From the NCBI GenBank assembly GCA_017307275.1, contig JAFKFK010000008.1, forward strand, positions 1 to 64,000: 64,000 bases of DNA, given 5' to 3'. This document shows, one piece after another, positions 35,100 through 45,163 of the stretch. A model generated the notes under the pieces. The model had not been told where the DNA came from. It worked only from the letters and a program-made list of their open reading frames with translations, and did no database searches. Both the position numbers and the translations under genes were made by a program. The first letter of the stretch is position 1. Each line of letters begins with the position of its first letter. This DNA is from Alphaproteobacteria bacterium (lineage in GTDB: Bacteria; Pseudomonadota; Alphaproteobacteria; Reyranellales; Reyranellaceae).

Positions 35100-36737
35100 A
35101 TGTTCCTGCGCCGCCGCCGCTTGATCGCCGCCTCGGGTCTCGCCGCTACGAGTTTCGCCTTGCCTCGAGTCGCCATCGGCCAGGCAGACCAGCGGCCGAG
35201 CATCACCATCGCCGTGCAGCAGATCGCCAACAGTGCGGCACTGGAGCCCTTGCGCGAGCAGTCGAACGTCGGCCAGCGCGCCTTCTCCTTCATGTTCGAG
35301 ACGCTGATCATGTCGAACCTGCTCGGCAAGCTGGAGCCCATGCCGGGCCTCGCCGAGAGCTGGAAGCGGATCGACGACCGCACCGTAGAGTTCACCCTGC
35401 GCAAGGGCGTGAAGTTCCACAATGGCGACGAACTCACGGCCGACGACGTGGTCTTCACTTTCAGCCGCGACCGCATGTTCGGCCCCGACTACGACATCTC
35501 CTCCACCAAGACGCTGTTCACCTCGGTGCTGATCCGCGACGCGAACCAGGGCAAGAACCTGCCGCCTGAAGTGCCGGCCGTGGCCAAGCGCCTGTTCCCG
35601 GCGCTGGAGAAGGTCGAGGCTGTCGACAAGTACACGGTGCGCTTCACCAACCGCACGCCCGACGTCACGCTTGAGGGCCGCATCGGCCGGCTGGGCAGCG
35701 ACATCATTTCCCGCCGCGCCTACGAGGAAGCCAAGAGCTGGCTCGACTGGGCGCGCGCACCGGTCTCCACCGGTCCCTACAAGGTCCGTGAGTTCAAGCC
35801 CGATCAGGTGCTAGTGATGGACGCTCACGACGACTATTGGGGCGGCCGCCCGCCGCTCAAGAGCGTGCGCCTGGTGGTCGTGCCGGAAGTCGCGACCCGC
35901 ATCAACGGCCTGCTGGCCGGCCAGTTCGATTTCATCTGCGACGTGCCGCCCGACCAGATCCCCGGCATCGAGAAGAACCCGAAGTTCGAGGTGCTGGGCA
36001 GCACGATCGTCAACCACCGTCTCACGGTGTTCGACAAGAACCATCCGCGTCTTGCCGATCCGCGCATCCGTCAGGCCTTCACCCACGCCATCGACCGTCA
36101 GGCGATCGTCGAGGCGCTGTGGTCGGGCCGCACCCGCGTGCCGGCCGGCCTGCAGTGGGAATTCTACGGGCCGATGTTCGTCGAGAACTGGACGGTGCCG
36201 TCCTTCGATCTCGCCAAGGCCAAGGCGCTCCTCAAGGAGGCCAACTACAAGGGCGACCCGATCCCCTATCGCCTCCTGAACAACTACTACACCAACCAGG
36301 TCTCGACGGCGCAGGTGCTGGTCGAGATGTGGCGCCAGGCCGGCCTCAACGTACAGATTGAAATGAAGGAGAACTGGCAGCAGATCTTCGACACCAACAG
36401 CCCGCGCGCCGTGCGCGACTGGTCGAACAGCGCCGGCTTCAACGACCCGATCTCCTCGATCGTGGCGCAACATGGCCCGCAGGGTCAGCAGCAGCAGGTC
36501 GGCGAATGGACCAACGAGGAGATGAACAAGCTCTCCGCGGCGCTCGAAGTCGAGACCGACATGCAGAAGCGCCGGGCGATGTTCAAGCGCATGCTCGAGA
36601 TCTGCGAACGCGAAGATCCCGCCTTCACGGTGCTGCACCAGAACGCGACCTTCACCGCCAAGCGCAAGGACATCAAGTGGAAGGCTTCGCCGTCCTTCGC
36701 GATGGAGTTCCGTAACACCAACTTCGCCAGCAACTAG
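35100..36737 (+). CDS. Peptide/nickel-type ABC transporter substrate-binding protein (family 5)
   Basis: A 545-residue periplasmic binding protein with a twin-arginine-like signal (MFLRRRRLIAASGLAATSFALPRVAIGQ). Family 5 features are PGLAESWKRIDDRTVEFTLRKGVKFHNGDELTADDVVFTFSRDR, TGPYKVREFKPDQVLVMDAHDDYWGG, RIRQAFTHAIDRQAIVEALW and AKALLKEANYKG. It is the first gene of a five-gene operon with two ATPases and two permeases. Oligopeptides are typical cargo, but opines, nickel chelates and glutathione are also taken by this family. Confidence 0.92.
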   Translation: MFLRRRRLIAASGLAATSFALPRVAIGQADQRPSITIAVQQIANSAALEPLREQSNVGQRAFSFMFETLIMSNLLGKLEPMPGLAESWKRIDDRTVEFTLRKGVKFHNGDELTADDVVFTFSRDRMFGPDYDISSTKTLFTSVLIRDANQGKNLPPEVPAVAKRLFPALEKVEAVDKYTVRFTNRTPDVTLEGRIGRLGSDIISRRAYEEAKSWLDWARAPVSTGPYKVREFKPDQVLVMDAHDDYWGGRPPLKSVRLVVVPEVATRINGLLAGQFDFICDVPPDQIPGIEKNPKFEVLGSTIVNHRLTVFDKNHPRLADPRIRQAFTHAIDRQAIVEALWSGRTRVPAGLQWEFYGPMFVENWTVPSFDLAKAKALLKEANYKGDPIPYRLLNNYYTNQVSTAQVLVEMWRQAGLNVQIEMKENWQQIFDTNSPRAVRDWSNSAGFNDPISSIVAQHGPQGQQQQVGEWTNEEMNKLSAALEVETDMQKRRAMFKRMLEICEREDPAFTVLHQNATFTAKRKDIKWKASPSFAMEFRNTNFASN

Positions 36738-36746
36738 GTACAGGCG

Positions 36747-37751
36747 ATGACCGCTCCCCTCGTTGCCCTGCGCGGCCTTACCGTCGATTTCGAAAACGGC
36801 GGCCGCCTCTCGCGCGCCGTCGACAGGGTCGATCTCGAGATCGCGCCCGGCGAAGCGCTGGGCATCGTGGGAGAGTCGGGCTCCGGCAAAAGCGTGACCT
36901 GGCTGGCAGCACTCGGCCTGCTGCCGGCGAAAGCACGCGTCTCCGGTTCGGTACGGCTCGAGAAGCAGGAGTTGGTCGGCGTGCCGGCGCGCGTGCTCGA
37001 GGACGTGCGCGGCAAACGTATCGCCATGATCTTCCAGGACCCGTCGAGCTGCCTCAATCCGGTTCATCGCATCGGTTGGCAGCTCGTCGAGGCCCTGCGG
37101 CTCCACCGCGGCCTCCATGGCAAGGCAGCCGAGGCCGAGGCGCTGCGGCTACTCGATCAGGTCGGCATCGCCGATGCCCGCCGCCGACTGCAGGACTATC
37201 CGCACCTTCTCTCCGGTGGTCTTAACCAGCGCGTGATGATCGCCATGGCGCTGGCCGGCCAACCCGACCTTCTGGTGGCCGACGAGCCCACCACAGCGCT
37301 CGACGCCACCATTCAGGCGCAGATCCTGGCCCTGCTGAGCGGCATCCGCCGCGACACCGGCATGGCACTGGTGCTGATCAGCCACGACCTCGGTGTCGTC
37401 GCCGAGAATGTCGACCGGGTTGCCGTGATGTACGCCGGCCGCCTTGTCGAAGAAGCGCCCGGCGCCGATCTGTTCGGCGCGGCGCGTCATCCCTACACGC
37501 AAGGCCTGCTCGCCGCCCTGCCCTCTCTCACCGGTCCGCGCCGGCGACTCGCGGCGATTCCCGGGACGGTGCCCGATCCGTGGAACGTGCCGACCGGTTG
37601 CCGCTTCGCCCCACGCTGCCCGGTTGCCGAGACACGCTGCGCGAGCGTGCCGCCGCCCGCCCGCTCCGTGGGCTTCCGCCATGTCGCGACCTGCCACCGG
37701 CAAGTCGAGGCCGCTTACTCGGTCTGGTCGTTGCCGCAGGCGGCCGAATGA
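36747..37751 (+). CDS. Peptide-type ABC transporter ATPase (DppD-like)
   Basis: A 334-residue ATPase with Walker A GESGSGKS, the Q-loop [11 protein letters not shown], signature [15 protein letters not shown] (Leu-Asn in place of the usual Met/Gln-Arg or -Gln), Walker [13 protein letters not shown], and the C-terminal oligopeptide domain with [15 protein letters not shown], whose cysteines bind an iron-sulfur cluster in some relatives. It follows the binding-protein gene by nine bases and overlaps the next ATPase by ATGA. Confidence 0.94.
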   Translation: MTAPLVALRGLTVDFENGGRLSRAVDRVDLEIAPGEALGIVGESGSGKSVTWLAALGLLPAKARVSGSVRLEKQELVGVPARVLEDVRGKRIAMIFQDPSSCLNPVHRIGWQLVEALRLHRGLHGKAAEAEALRLLDQVGIADARRRLQDYPHLLSGGLNQRVMIAMALAGQPDLLVADEPTTALDATIQAQILALLSGIRRDTGMALVLISHDLGVVAENVDRVAVMYAGRLVEEAPGADLFGAARHPYTQGLLAALPSLTGPRRRLAAIPGTVPDPWNVPTGCRFAPRCPVAETRCASVPPPARSVGFRHVATCHRQVEAAYSVWSLPQAAE

Positions 37752-38734
37752 GCGTGCTGCTCGAAGCGACCGACCTTCGCCGTCACTATCAGGTTCGCGC
37801 CGGAAATGGCCTCTTCGCTGCCAAGGCAACGTTGCGTGCCGTAGATGGTGTGTCACTGACGCTCGCCCCGGGGCGAACTCTGGGGCTTGTGGGCGAGTCG
37901 GGTTGCGGCAAGTCGACCACCGGCAAGCTCGTGCTGGGTCTGGTACCACCGAGTGCGGGCACGGTGCGCTACCGCGGCGAAACTCTGCCTGCCGTCGGGA
38001 CGCCGGCGTGGCGGGGGCTGCGCCGCCACATCCAGATGGTCTACCAGGATCCGCTGGGCGCCCTCGATCGCCGCCTGCCGGTCGGCCGGCAGATCGAGGA
38101 GCCGCTCGCCATTCACGAGCAGACCACCCCTGCGGAACGCCGCGACCGCGCGCTTGCCGCCATGAACAACGTCGGCCTGCAGCCGCATCAATACGACCGT
38201 TATCCGCACGAGCTGTCCGGCGGCCAGCGCCAGCGCGTCGTCCTGGCGCGTGCCCTGATGACGGGGCCCGACCTGCTTGTGTGCGACGAGCCGATCTCCG
38301 CGCTCGATGTCTCGATCCAGGCGCAGGTCGTGAACCTCCTGCTCGACCTGCAGGAACAGCTCGGCATCGCCTATCTCTTCATCAGCCACGATCTCAAGGT
38401 CGTGCGGCAGGTGAGCCACGACGTGGCCGTGATGTATCTCGGCCGCATCGTCGAGCAGGGCGAAGCCGAAAGCCTGTTCGCAGCGCCCGCGCATCCCTAT
38501 ACGCGCGCCCTGGTCTCGGCGATCCCCACGATCGGACCTCGCCGCGAGCGTTTGCTGCTCCAGGGCGATCCACCCAATCCGGTGAACGTCCCTTCGGGCT
38601 GCGCCTTCCATACGCGCTGCCCCTTCGCGACAGCGCAGTGCCGCGCCGAGTCGCCGACATTGCAGCCGATGGCGAGCGGCCGGCTGGTCGCCTGCCACCG
38701 CGTTCATGAACCCGCCCTGCAGGTCGCTGCCTGA
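37748..38734 (+). CDS. Peptide-type ABC transporter ATPase (DppF-like)
   Basis: A 328-residue partner ATPase: Walker [25 protein letters not shown], signature [15 protein letters not shown], Walker [15 protein letters not shown], and the tail [15 protein letters not shown]. The ATG at 37748 overlaps the stop of the first ATPase; the frame open from 37580 is a shadow. Its TGA overlaps the ATG of the next permease (TGATG), so the operon is translationally coupled. Confidence 0.94.
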   Translation: MSVLLEATDLRRHYQVRAGNGLFAAKATLRAVDGVSLTLAPGRTLGLVGESGCGKSTTGKLVLGLVPPSAGTVRYRGETLPAVGTPAWRGLRRHIQMVYQDPLGALDRRLPVGRQIEEPLAIHEQTTPAERRDRALAAMNNVGLQPHQYDRYPHELSGGQRQRVVLARALMTGPDLLVCDEPISALDVSIQAQVVNLLLDLQEQLGIAYLFISHDLKVVRQVSHDVAVMYLGRIVEQGEAESLFAAPAHPYTRALVSAIPTIGPRRERLLLQGDPPNPVNVPSGCAFHTRCPFATAQCRAESPTLQPMASGRLVACHRVHEPALQVAA

Positions 38735-39660
38735 TGTTGACGTTCGTCATCTCGCGCCTGCTGCGCGCCGGCCTCACCATCCTGTTCGTGATGACCTTCG
38801 CCTTCATCGTGTTGCGGCTGTCGGGCGATCCGGCGCTGCTTATCATGTCGGTCGACGCGCCTCCCGAAGCCGTGGCGGCCTTCCGCGAGGCCTGGGGCCT
38901 CAATCGCCCGATCTGGGAGCAATATTTCTCCTACATCGGCCACGCCTTCACCGGTGACTTCGGCAAGTCGATGCGCGACGGCCGGCCGGCCATCGATCTG
39001 GTGATGGAGCGTGTGCCCGCGACGCTTGCCATCACGATGCCGGCGCTGGCGCTCAAGATCGGCCTCGGGATTCCTGCCGGCATCTATGCCGCCCTGCATC
39101 GCAACTCGATGGCCGACCGGTTGACCATGGCGGCATCGGTCGCGGGCTTCACCATGCCGAGCTTCGTGCTGGCCCTGCTGCTTGTGCTGGTCTTTGCCGT
39201 CCAGCTCGGCTGGCTGCCGGCAAGCGGCAGCGGTTCGCTCGACCATGCGATCCTGCCGATCATCACGCTCGGCACCGGCGGTGCTGCAATCATGGCGCGC
39301 TTCACGCGCTCGGCCATGCTCGAAGTGCTGGGCCAGCCCTACATCCGCGCCGCTTCCGCCAAGGGCGTGAACTGGCGCCGCGTCGTCTCGCACCACGCCC
39401 TGCCCAATGCCGCCATCCCGACCGTGACCATCGTGGGCTTCATGGTGGGCAGCCTGGTAGCCGGCGCCGTGGTGGTCGAAAGCGTCTTCGCCTGGCCCGG
39501 TATCGGACGGCTGCTGGTCTCCGCCGTCGCCAACCGCGACCTTGCGGTGGTTCAAGCCATCCTGATGGTCATCGCGAGCTGGATGGTGGCCGCCAACTTC
39601 ACCGTCGACCTTGCCTATGGCTGGCTCGATCCGCGCGTGCGCAGCGCGACGGCGCATTGA
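38734..39660 (+). CDS. Peptide-type ABC transporter permease (DppB-like)
   Basis: A 308-residue inner-membrane protein with six likely helices. The N-terminal LTFVISRLLRAGLTILFVMTFAFIVLRLSGDPA, then YIGHAFTGDFGKSM, and the docking loop YIRAASAKGVNWRRVVSHHALPNAAIPTVTIVG are typical of DppB. It forms the pore with the next gene's product. Confidence 0.94.
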   Translation: MLTFVISRLLRAGLTILFVMTFAFIVLRLSGDPALLIMSVDAPPEAVAAFREAWGLNRPIWEQYFSYIGHAFTGDFGKSMRDGRPAIDLVMERVPATLAITMPALALKIGLGIPAGIYAALHRNSMADRLTMAASVAGFTMPSFVLALLLVLVFAVQLGWLPASGSGSLDHAILPIITLGTGGAAIMARFTRSAMLEVLGQPYIRAASAKGVNWRRVVSHHALPNAAIPTVTIVGFMVGSLVAGAVVVESVFAWPGIGRLLVSAVANRDLAVVQAILMVIASWMVAANFTVDLAYGWLDPRVRSATAH

Positions 39661-39668
39661 GGACCGTC

Positions 39669-40538
39669 ATGGCCATTGCAGAACACGCCCCTGCAGCGAT
39701 CTCCCGCCGTCGCTTCTTCAAGCTGCCGTTCGGTGTCTCGCTGGCGCTGGGTTGGCTCGGGCTGATGCTTGTGGTCGCATTGGGCGCCGAGCTACTGACG
39801 CCCTATTCCTTCACCGCGCTCGATCTCAAGGCACGCCTGTCGCCACCGTTGCTGATGGGCGGCAGCTTCGCCCATCCGCTGGGCACGGACGAGCTCGGCC
39901 GCGATGTCCTTTCGCGGCTCATCGTGTCGATCCGCATGAGCCTGCTGATCGCTTTGTTCGGCACTATCATCGCTGCCAGCCTTGGTACGGCGCTTGGCTT
40001 CCTGGCCGCCCACTTCCGCGGCAAGGTCGAACAGCTCGTGCTGATGGCCATCGACTTCCAGGCCAGCATGCCGTTCATGATCATCGCGCTGTCGGTGCTG
40101 GCCTTCTTCGGCAACAACCTCGTCCTGTTCATCGCCCTGATGGGTTTTCATTCCTGGGAGCGCTACGCGCGCATCGCGCGTGGTCTCACTTTGGCCGCCA
40201 ACGAACAGGGCTATGCCGCCGCCGTGCGCCAGCTCGGCGCCGGGCCAGGCCGCATCTATGGGCTGCACATCCTGCCCAATATCGCCTCGACGCTGATCGT
40301 TTCGATGACGCTCACCTTTCCCGAGATCATCCTGCTGGAGAGCGGGCTTTCCTTCCTCGGCCTCGGCGTGCAGCCGCCCCTGACCTCGCTCGGCAACATG
40401 GTGGGGTATGGCCGCGAATACATCACGCGCGCGCCCTGGATCATGCTGGCGCCGGCCAGCGCCATCGTCGTGACGACGCTTTCGATCAGCCTGCTGGGCG
40501 ACTGGCTGCGCGACCGGCTCGATCCGACATTGCGCTGA
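39669..40538 (+). CDS. Peptide-type ABC transporter permease (DppC-like)
   Basis: A 289-residue permease with PLGTDELGRDVLSRLIVSIRMSLLI, the family hallmark, and the docking loop YAAAVRQLGAGPGRIYGLHILPNIASTLIVS, then PEIILLESGLSFLGLGVQPP. The ATG at 39669 is preceded by GAGGA and is preferred over the TTG at 39657 that would overlap the previous stop. It ends the operon and converges on livF with a four-base gap. Confidence 0.94.
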   Translation: MAIAEHAPAAISRRRFFKLPFGVSLALGWLGLMLVVALGAELLTPYSFTALDLKARLSPPLLMGGSFAHPLGTDELGRDVLSRLIVSIRMSLLIALFGTIIAASLGTALGFLAAHFRGKVEQLVLMAIDFQASMPFMIIALSVLAFFGNNLVLFIALMGFHSWERYARIARGLTLAANEQGYAAAVRQLGAGPGRIYGLHILPNIASTLIVSMTLTFPEIILLESGLSFLGLGVQPPLTSLGNMVGYGREYITRAPWIMLAPASAIVVTTLSISLLGDWLRDRLDPTLR

Positions 40539-40542
40539 TCTT

Positions 40543-41262
40543 CTATTCGACGCCGAGATAGATCCGCTGGACATCGGGATTGTCGAGCATCGCCTTGGCC
40601 GGCCCTTCGAGTACGGTGCGGCCCACCTGCAGGACATAGGCATGGTCTGCCGCCTCAAGGGCGAGATCGACCGATTGCTCGGCCAGCAGGATGGTCTGGC
40701 CGGCTTTGTGAAGGGCGGCGAAGCTGTCGTACATCGTATCGACGATGGCCGGCGCAAGGCCGAGGCTGGGCTCGTCGAGCAGCAGCAGCCGCGGCTCGCT
40801 CATCAGGGCGCGGCCAACTGCCAGCATCTGGCGCTCGCCGCCCGACATGGTGCCGGCTTGCTGCAAACGCCGCTCCTTGAGCCGCGGGAAGACGCTGTAG
40901 ACGCGGTCGAGCAGGTCGGGAATACGCTTGCGATTGGCGAGCGGCGTGGCGCCGAGCAGCAGATTGTTTTCCACGCTCTGCTGCGTGAACAGCCGCCAGC
41001 CCTCCGGCGAGAGCGCCAGCCCCTTGCGGACGATCGCATAGGCCGGCTGGCCGGCGATGTTCTCGCCTGAAAAGCTCACCTCGCCCTTCGAGACCGGCAC
41101 GATGCCGGCGATGGCGTTCAATGTCGTCGTCTTGCCGGCGCCGTTGGAGCCCAGCAGCGCCACCACCGATCCCTGCGGCACTTCGAGCGAAACGTCGGCC
41201 ACGCCGATCAGGTCGCCGTAGCGCACCTCGAGATGGCTGATCCTGAGCAGCGGTTGGTTCAT
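40543..41262 (-). CDS. livF: Branched-chain-type ABC transporter ATPase LivF
   Basis: A 239-residue ATPase with Walker A GSNGAGKTT, SPEGWRLFTQQSVENNLLLGA (the family's EGR..F..LTV..NL segment, with Trp for Arg-Arg), signature MSGGERQMLAVGRALM, and LLLLDEPSLGLAP. It is the last gene of the livKHMGF set and overlaps livG by four bases. Confidence 0.94.
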   Translation of the reverse strand: MNQPLLRISHLEVRYGDLIGVADVSLEVPQGSVVALLGSNGAGKTTTLNAIAGIVPVSKGEVSFSGENIAGQPAYAIVRKGLALSPEGWRLFTQQSVENNLLLGATPLANRKRIPDLLDRVYSVFPRLKERRLQQAGTMSGGERQMLAVGRALMSEPRLLLLDEPSLGLAPAIVDTMYDSFAALHKAGQTILLAEQSVDLALEAADHAYVLQVGRTVLEGPAKAMLDNPDVQRIYLGVE

Positions 41263-41984
41263 CCGTGCCGCACCTTGCGCCGGCCGAGATAGGCTTCGAT
41301 CACGACCGGATCGCTCGTCACTTCGCGTGGCGTACCGCGTGCGATTTCGCGACCCTGGTGAAACACCACGACGCGCTTCGCCAGCGACACGATCACTTCC
41401 ATGATGTGTTCGACGATCACGATGGTGATGCCGCCGCCGTGGATGCGCCGCACCAGCTCGATGGCCTCGCGCACTTCGGTCGGCGTCAGGCCCGCCATCG
41501 CTTCGTCGAGCAACAACGCCTTGGGTTCCGACGCGAGGGCGCGGGCGATCTCCAGACGTTTACGCCCCGGCGTCCCCAGGCTGCGCGCCGGCGCATCGGC
41601 GAACAGGCCGAGCCCGACCCTGTCCAGCACCGCCCGCGCCTCGGCGCGTGCGTCCTTGGCGTTGGGATGGCGCAGCAGCGCACCGATCATCGCATTGTCG
41701 AGGACCGTCATGGATTCGAAGGTGAGCGGCACCTGGAAGCTGCGCGCGAGGCCCAGGCGCGCCCGCGCCTCCGGTGGCTCTCTCGTCACGTCGGCCCCGG
41801 CAAAATGTACGCTGCCCGAGGTCGGCGGCAGATCGCCGGTCAGGCAATTGAAGAACGTCGACTTGCCGGCGCCATTCGGTCCGATCAAGCCCAGGATATC
41901 GCCCTCCTCGACCGTCACCGAGGCATTGTCGACCGCCTTGAAAGCGCCGAATGCCTTGGTAATGCCGCGGGCCTCAATCAGCAT
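41259..41984 (-). CDS. livG: Branched-chain-type ABC transporter ATPase LivG
   Basis: A 241-residue ATPase: Walker [10 protein letters not shown], the [14 protein letters not shown] segment, [13 protein letters not shown], and [15 protein letters not shown] (LivG type with Ala in the D-loop region). The signature is degenerate: [16 protein letters not shown] where [15 protein letters not shown] is expected. I chose the ATG at 41984, overlapping livM by 11 bases; the ATG at 42008 would lengthen the overlap. Confidence 0.92.
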   Translation of the reverse strand: MLIEARGITKAFGAFKAVDNASVTVEEGDILGLIGPNGAGKSTFFNCLTGDLPPTSGSVHFAGADVTREPPEARARLGLARSFQVPLTFESMTVLDNAMIGALLRHPNAKDARAEARAVLDRVGLGLFADAPARSLGTPGRKRLEIARALASEPKALLLDEAMAGLTPTEVREAIELVRRIHGGGITIVIVEHIMEVIVSLAKRVVVFHQGREIARGTPREVTSDPVVIEAYLGRRKVRHG

Positions 41985-42960
41985 GGCCGTCCACCGTCTT
42001 CGAGGCACGGGACGTCACCTGCCGGCGTCGCTGGAACAGCGAAAGCAGGCCACTCGGCAGGAAGCGCGCGATGATCACGATGATGGCGCCATAGACCACG
42101 AAGGTGAGGCCTGCGCCCTGCCCGCCGAGATAGCTGTTCGACAGCTCCTCCAGCGGCACCAGAATGAGGGCGCCGACCAAGGGACCGAAGAGCTGCCCGG
42201 CGCCGCCGAGGGCTGCCATGACCACCATCTTGACCGAGATCAAGATACCGAAACCCGACTCGGGATCCACGAAACCGAACATGGTGAGGTAGAGCGAGCC
42301 TGCAAGGGCCGTAAAGGCTGCGCTCAACATATAGGCATAGAGCTTGTAGCGACCGGCCGACACACCCAACGAGCGCGCGGCGCGTTCGCTGTCCTTGATG
42401 GCACGCAGATAGAAGCCCATGCGGCCACGTTCGATCATGTGCGTCAGCCAGAGCAGGCCCGCCAGGACGGCAAGGAAGATGTAATAGTAGGGTGTCGCCG
42501 AGATGAAAGAGAGGTCCAGCACGCCTCTCGGCACGGGTGGTCCACCGAGACCCTGCGCACCGCCCAGGAACTCCGACGTCGAACTCAGCACGCGCACCAG
42601 TTCGGCCACTGCGATGGTCGCCATGCTGAAATAATGGCCGGAGAGCTTCAGCGTCGGCACGCCGATCACGGCTGCGACAAGGACGCTCAACGCCATGCCG
42701 ATCGGCGCGCCGGCAATCGGCGGCAGGCCGAGATACGTATAGGTCACGACGGCCGAATAGGCGCCGATGCCGAAGAAGACGGAGTGGCCGACCGAAACCT
42801 GGCCGGCATAGCCGCCGACGATGTTCCAGGCAGAGGCGCCGATTGCCGCCAGCAGGACCAACGCCCCGAGCCGCGCCCAGACCGGCGAGCCCGCGACAAC
42901 CAAAGGATAGGCGAGCACCAGCACCACAAGCACAATCTGGAGGAGGCGGTAGCGCGTCAT
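41974..42960 (-). CDS. livM: Branched-chain-type ABC transporter permease LivM
   Basis: A 328-residue membrane protein with the family segments [34 protein letters not shown]-like [37 protein letters not shown] (docking loop) and [17 protein letters not shown]. Its stop overlaps the livG start, and it overlaps livH by ATGA. Confidence 0.93.
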   Translation of the reverse strand: MTRYRLLQIVLVVLVLAYPLVVAGSPVWARLGALVLLAAIGASAWNIVGGYAGQVSVGHSVFFGIGAYSAVVTYTYLGLPPIAGAPIGMALSVLVAAVIGVPTLKLSGHYFSMATIAVAELVRVLSSTSEFLGGAQGLGGPPVPRGVLDLSFISATPYYYIFLAVLAGLLWLTHMIERGRMGFYLRAIKDSERAARSLGVSAGRYKLYAYMLSAAFTALAGSLYLTMFGFVDPESGFGILISVKMVVMAALGGAGQLFGPLVGALILVPLEELSNSYLGGQGAGLTFVVYGAIIVIIARFLPSGLLSLFQRRRQVTSRASKTVDGHAD

Positions 42961-43820
42961 GCCTTCCCCATCAGGCCCTGCGGCCGGAACCAGAGGACCA
43001 GTACGAACAGGATGTAGACAATGACGTCCTTGTAGACGGGACCGATCAGGTAGGCCGACAGGGACTCCACGACACCGATGATGAGGCCGGCGACCAGCGC
43101 GCCCAGCACACTGCCGAAACCGCCGAACGACACAGTGACGAAGGCCACGATGGCCAGCGTCTCACCCACTGTCGGCGAGGTGTAGAAGAAGGTCGCGATC
43201 AGCGCGCCTGCAATGCCCGTCGCAGCGCCCGCCATGCCCCAGGCCAGAGCCTGCATGCGCTGTGGCCGTATCCCCATGAGCTGGGCGGCCGTCGCATCCT
43301 CCGAGACCGCCAGCATGCGGCTGCCGATGGCCGTGCGCGTCAGCAACAGATGAAGCGCCAACGTGACCGCAAGGCCGACGACACCAGCGAGAACCCTCGC
43401 CCCCTCGAAGCGGATACCTGCCAGAATGAACGAATGGCCGACCAGATCGTCGGGCAAGGTCTTGAAGTTGGCACCGAAGGTCCAGAGCGCGCCATAGCGC
43501 AGGAACAGCGCGAGGCCGAAGGTTCCCAGGATCTGCGCCAGCATGGGGCCGCGCATGATGTGGCGGACCAGCAGGAAGTAGCTCGCAATGCCCAAGGTCG
43601 CGATCAGCATGGCTGCGGCCGGCACCGATGCCCAAGGCCCACCGCCCAGCGCCGTCCAGATCATGACCGCGGTGTACATGCCCAGCATGACGAAATCGCC
43701 GTGCGCGAAATTCACGACGTTCATCATGCCCCAGATCAGGGTGAGGCCGGACGAGAAGAGCGCGTAGACCGCGCCCAGCAGCAGGCCGCTGACTACGACC
43801 TGCACGAGGGTCATCGACAT
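42957..43820 (-). CDS. livH: Branched-chain-type ABC transporter permease LivH
   Basis: A 287-residue permease with the typical start [39 protein letters not shown], the docking segment [19 protein letters not shown] and [24 protein letters not shown]. It lies 28 bases after livK and is coupled to livM by a four-base overlap. Confidence 0.94.
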   Translation of the reverse strand: MSMTLVQVVVSGLLLGAVYALFSSGLTLIWGMMNVVNFAHGDFVMLGMYTAVMIWTALGGGPWASVPAAAMLIATLGIASYFLLVRHIMRGPMLAQILGTFGLALFLRYGALWTFGANFKTLPDDLVGHSFILAGIRFEGARVLAGVVGLAVTLALHLLLTRTAIGSRMLAVSEDATAAQLMGIRPQRMQALAWGMAGAATGIAGALIATFFYTSPTVGETLAIVAFVTVSFGGFGSVLGALVAGLIIGVVESLSAYLIGPVYKDVIVYILFVLVLWFRPQGLMGKA

Positions 43821-43848
43821 CGCGGGACTCTTCCCGTCGCGACCGTGC

Positions 43849-45105
43849 TTACCAGCCCTTGTACGGCAGGATCAGCTCATGGGTGGCTCGCGCCTTGGGC
43901 CAAACCGACACGTAGTTGCCGTTGCGCATCTGCGTGATCAACGTCGAGGCCTGAACGTTCTGGCCCTTGTCGTCGAACTTCACGCCATCATAGCCCGCGA
44001 CGAGCTGCTCCGGCTTCATCTCGACAGCGCGGAGCGCATCGCGGATCTTCGCCGGATCGGTGGAGCCTGCCTTGTTGATCGCCTCCGCCATCACGAAGAA
44101 GGCCTGCAGCACGCGCGCCGACACGTCGTCGAGGCCGTCGCCGCCAGTCTTCTTCTTGTAGAGGTCGTCGAGGATGGCCGCGACGCTGCCCGGCTTGCCC
44201 GAGGCGAAGACCGAGCGGCTGATCAGGCCCTCCGTGACCGAGCCCATCGCCTTCACGAAGGCCGGATCGTTGAAGCCGCCATCGTCGGCAATCAGGATCG
44301 CGGGCTTCCAGTTCAGCTCCTTCATCGTCTTGGCGTAGAGGATGGCGTCCGACGTGTAGGAGATGAAGATGACGACGTCGGGGTTCTTCTCCTTGAGCTG
44401 CAGCACCTGCGGCTGCACGTCGGTCGAGTTGGCCGAATAGGCGATCTTCTGCGTGACCGGCAACTTTGCCTTGCCGAAAGCATCCGCCAGCACGCTGGAG
44501 ACCGAGTTGCCGTACTCGGTGTTCTCATGGACGATCGCAATCGAATCAACCTTGCGACCCGCCGTCTTCTGCTCGTTGAGGAAGGTCGAGTAGGCCTTGG
44601 CAAAGTCCGCGGCGACCGGCGTGGTACGGAAGAACCACTTGAAGCCGCGCTCCGTCAAATTGGCAGCGACTGACTCGGCATTGAGGAAGGGAATGCCGTA
44701 GCGTTCGGCGACAGCCGACGCGGTGAGGGTAATGCCGGACTGATAGCAGCAGATCAGTGCCGCGACCTTCTCTTCGGTGATCAGACGCAGCGCCTGGTTC
44801 TGCCCGGCCGCCGGTGTGCCCTGGTTGTCGGCGATCACCATCTGGATCTTGGCGCCCTTGAGGCCAGGCAGGCCGCCGCCCTTGGCCAGCGGCATCACCT
44901 TGGCGAGTTCGGCATTGCCGTTGTTAATGATGTCGGCCCCCATCTCGAAGGCCATCTTGGCGTAGTTGCCCGTGCTCGCGGAGTTGCCACTCAACGGATA
45001 GACGGCCCCGATTTTGACGACCTGCTGGGCACCGGCGGTCCCGCCAAATCCCAGAAGAGTAAGCGCGGCAAACGCCGCCACAGTCCGACGCATAGCCTTG
45101 ATCAT
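43849..45105 (-). CDS. Branched-chain-type ABC transporter substrate-binding protein LivK-like
   Basis: A 418-residue periplasmic type I binding protein with a Sec signal (MIKAMRRTVAAFAALTLLGFGGTAGAQ), then VVKIGAVYPLSGNSASTGNYAKMAFEMGADIIN, AVAERYGIPFLNAESVAANLTERGFKWFFRTTP and VHENTEYGNSVS. Such proteins bind amino acids, aromatic acids, amides or sugar acids. Its gene follows the enolase-superfamily gene by 58 bases on the same strand, so the cargo may be that enzyme's substrate. The start at 45105 marks the signal peptide; the longer open frame is not supported. Confidence 0.9.
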   Translation of the reverse strand: MIKAMRRTVAAFAALTLLGFGGTAGAQQVVKIGAVYPLSGNSASTGNYAKMAFEMGADIINNGNAELAKVMPLAKGGGLPGLKGAKIQMVIADNQGTPAAGQNQALRLITEEKVAALICCYQSGITLTASAVAERYGIPFLNAESVAANLTERGFKWFFRTTPVAADFAKAYSTFLNEQKTAGRKVDSIAIVHENTEYGNSVSSVLADAFGKAKLPVTQKIAYSANSTDVQPQVLQLKEKNPDVVIFISYTSDAILYAKTMKELNWKPAILIADDGGFNDPAFVKAMGSVTEGLISRSVFASGKPGSVAAILDDLYKKKTGGDGLDDVSARVLQAFFVMAEAINKAGSTDPAKIRDALRAVEMKPEQLVAGYDGVKFDDKGQNVQASTLITQMRNGNYVSVWPKARATHELILPYKGW

Positions 45106-45163
45106 TGATGTCCCCCAGATCAGACGTGCCCGCACAACGAAAGTCTGGCACGGCCCCAGGCCA